In this document: in pieces, positions 5,738-5,883 of the stretch
Layout: the number at the start of each line of letters is the position of its first letter
Numbering within the stretch: the stretch's first letter is position 1
Assembly (NCBI GenBank): GCA_007376745.1
Contig: VMGU01000047.1
Location: 1-5,883, forward strand
Length of the DNA: 5,883 nt
Source: Parcubacteria group bacterium Athens0714_26
Lineage (GTDB): Bacteria > Patescibacteriota > Minisyncoccia > UBA6257 > 02-FULL-45-10c
Reading direction: 5' to 3'
Program-made: the position numbers and the translations under genes
The notes under the pieces: model-generated
Seen by the model: the letters and a program-made list of their open reading frames with translations, nothing else
What the model was told of the DNA's origin: nothing
Databases searched by the model: none

Positions 5738-5771
5738 ATTCTAACAAACAAATTAAAATCAACAAATTAAA
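5738..5771 (-). promoter_or_regulatory. Candidate promoter of the pilin pair, with direct repeats
   Basis: On the minus strand TAGAAT (5743-5738) is preceded by TGT, an extended -10, with a weak -35 candidate TTGTTG (5765-5760) at a 16-base spacing. Transcription would begin near 5731, about 34 bases before the pilin ATG. Two direct copies of TTTAATTTGT (5771-5762 and 5757-5748) lie across and just inside the -35 region, 14 bases apart. They could be a regulator site or simply A+T-rich chance. Confidence 0.4.
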
Positions 5772-5782
5772 GCTGTTAATAA

Positions 5783-5883
5783 CTATTCACCGGACTTTTT
5801 TAAAATCTCCTTAGCCCTATCGACCAAAAAATCAATGGGCACTCTTGATTTCACTACATAATCAACCGCGCCTAATTCTTTAC
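5783..5883 (-). CDS. Response-regulator receiver domain, C-terminal end (partial)
   Basis: The last 32 codons of a gene entering from the right edge read KELGAVDYVVKSRVPIDFLV and then DRAKEILKKSGE, ending in TAG. This is the end of a CheY-like receiver domain: the LGAVDYVVKS segment contains the conserved lysine (in VVKS) that contacts the phosphorylated aspartate, followed by the last helix of the fold. No output domain follows, so the protein is either a stand-alone receiver or has its receiver at the C-terminus. It lies 85 bases upstream of the first pilin gene on the same strand, with no clear terminator between them, so read-through into the pilins is possible. The phosphorylation site itself is outside the window. 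Confidence 0.8.
   Translation of the reverse strand, partial: KELGAVDYVVKSRVPIDFLVDRAKEILKKSGE

Overview
The window looks like a piece of a Candidate Phyla Radiation (Patescibacteria) genome, most likely from a Parcubacteria-type lineage. This rests on three things: the major-pilin signature LNPAQLFAQARDSQ directly after the pilin N-terminal helix, the compact A+T-rich layout, and the absence of a convincing Shine-Dalgarno sequence at every gene start. TGA ends two genes here (pilC and the membrane-protein gene), so the glycine-TGA code of Absconditabacteria/Gracilibacteria is unlikely. The lineage is an inference from remembered family patterns, not from a search.

Every gene is on the minus strand, so the transcribed order runs from right to left. 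It begins with the last 32 residues of a CheY-like receiver domain (5783-5883). Next come two tandem, closely related major-type prepilins (5092-5697 and 4462-5049). A 201-residue polytopic membrane protein follows (3773-4378); its C-terminal half resembles a prepilin peptidase but lacks the catalytic aspartates. Then come the PilB assembly ATPase (2111-3766), the PilC inner-membrane platform protein (765-1973), a GspH/FimT-like minor prepilin whose start overlaps the pilC stop (286-768), and the first 60 codons of a further prepilin (1-182).

Together these form a type IV pilus locus. PilB powers assembly from the cytoplasm, PilC is the membrane platform, the two tandem pilins are candidate fibre subunits, and the two leftmost prepilins are candidate minor (priming or tip) subunits. 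No active prepilin peptidase, PilT retraction ATPase or PilM/N/O alignment gene is seen in the window; they may lie outside it.

The intergenic gaps are short (137 bases at most) but structured. The pilin/membrane-protein gap holds a terminator-like hairpin followed at once by an extended -10 box. The pilB/pilC gap holds a terminator-like hairpin, a near-consensus sigma-70-type promoter for pilC, five copies of a GCGAAT/ATTCGC word, and a 25-base imperfect inverted repeat bounding the whole gap.

The items most worth a second look are the peptidase-like protein without catalytic aspartates, the repeat-built pilB/pilC junction, and the mosaic, probably gene-converted, similarity between the two pilin genes.
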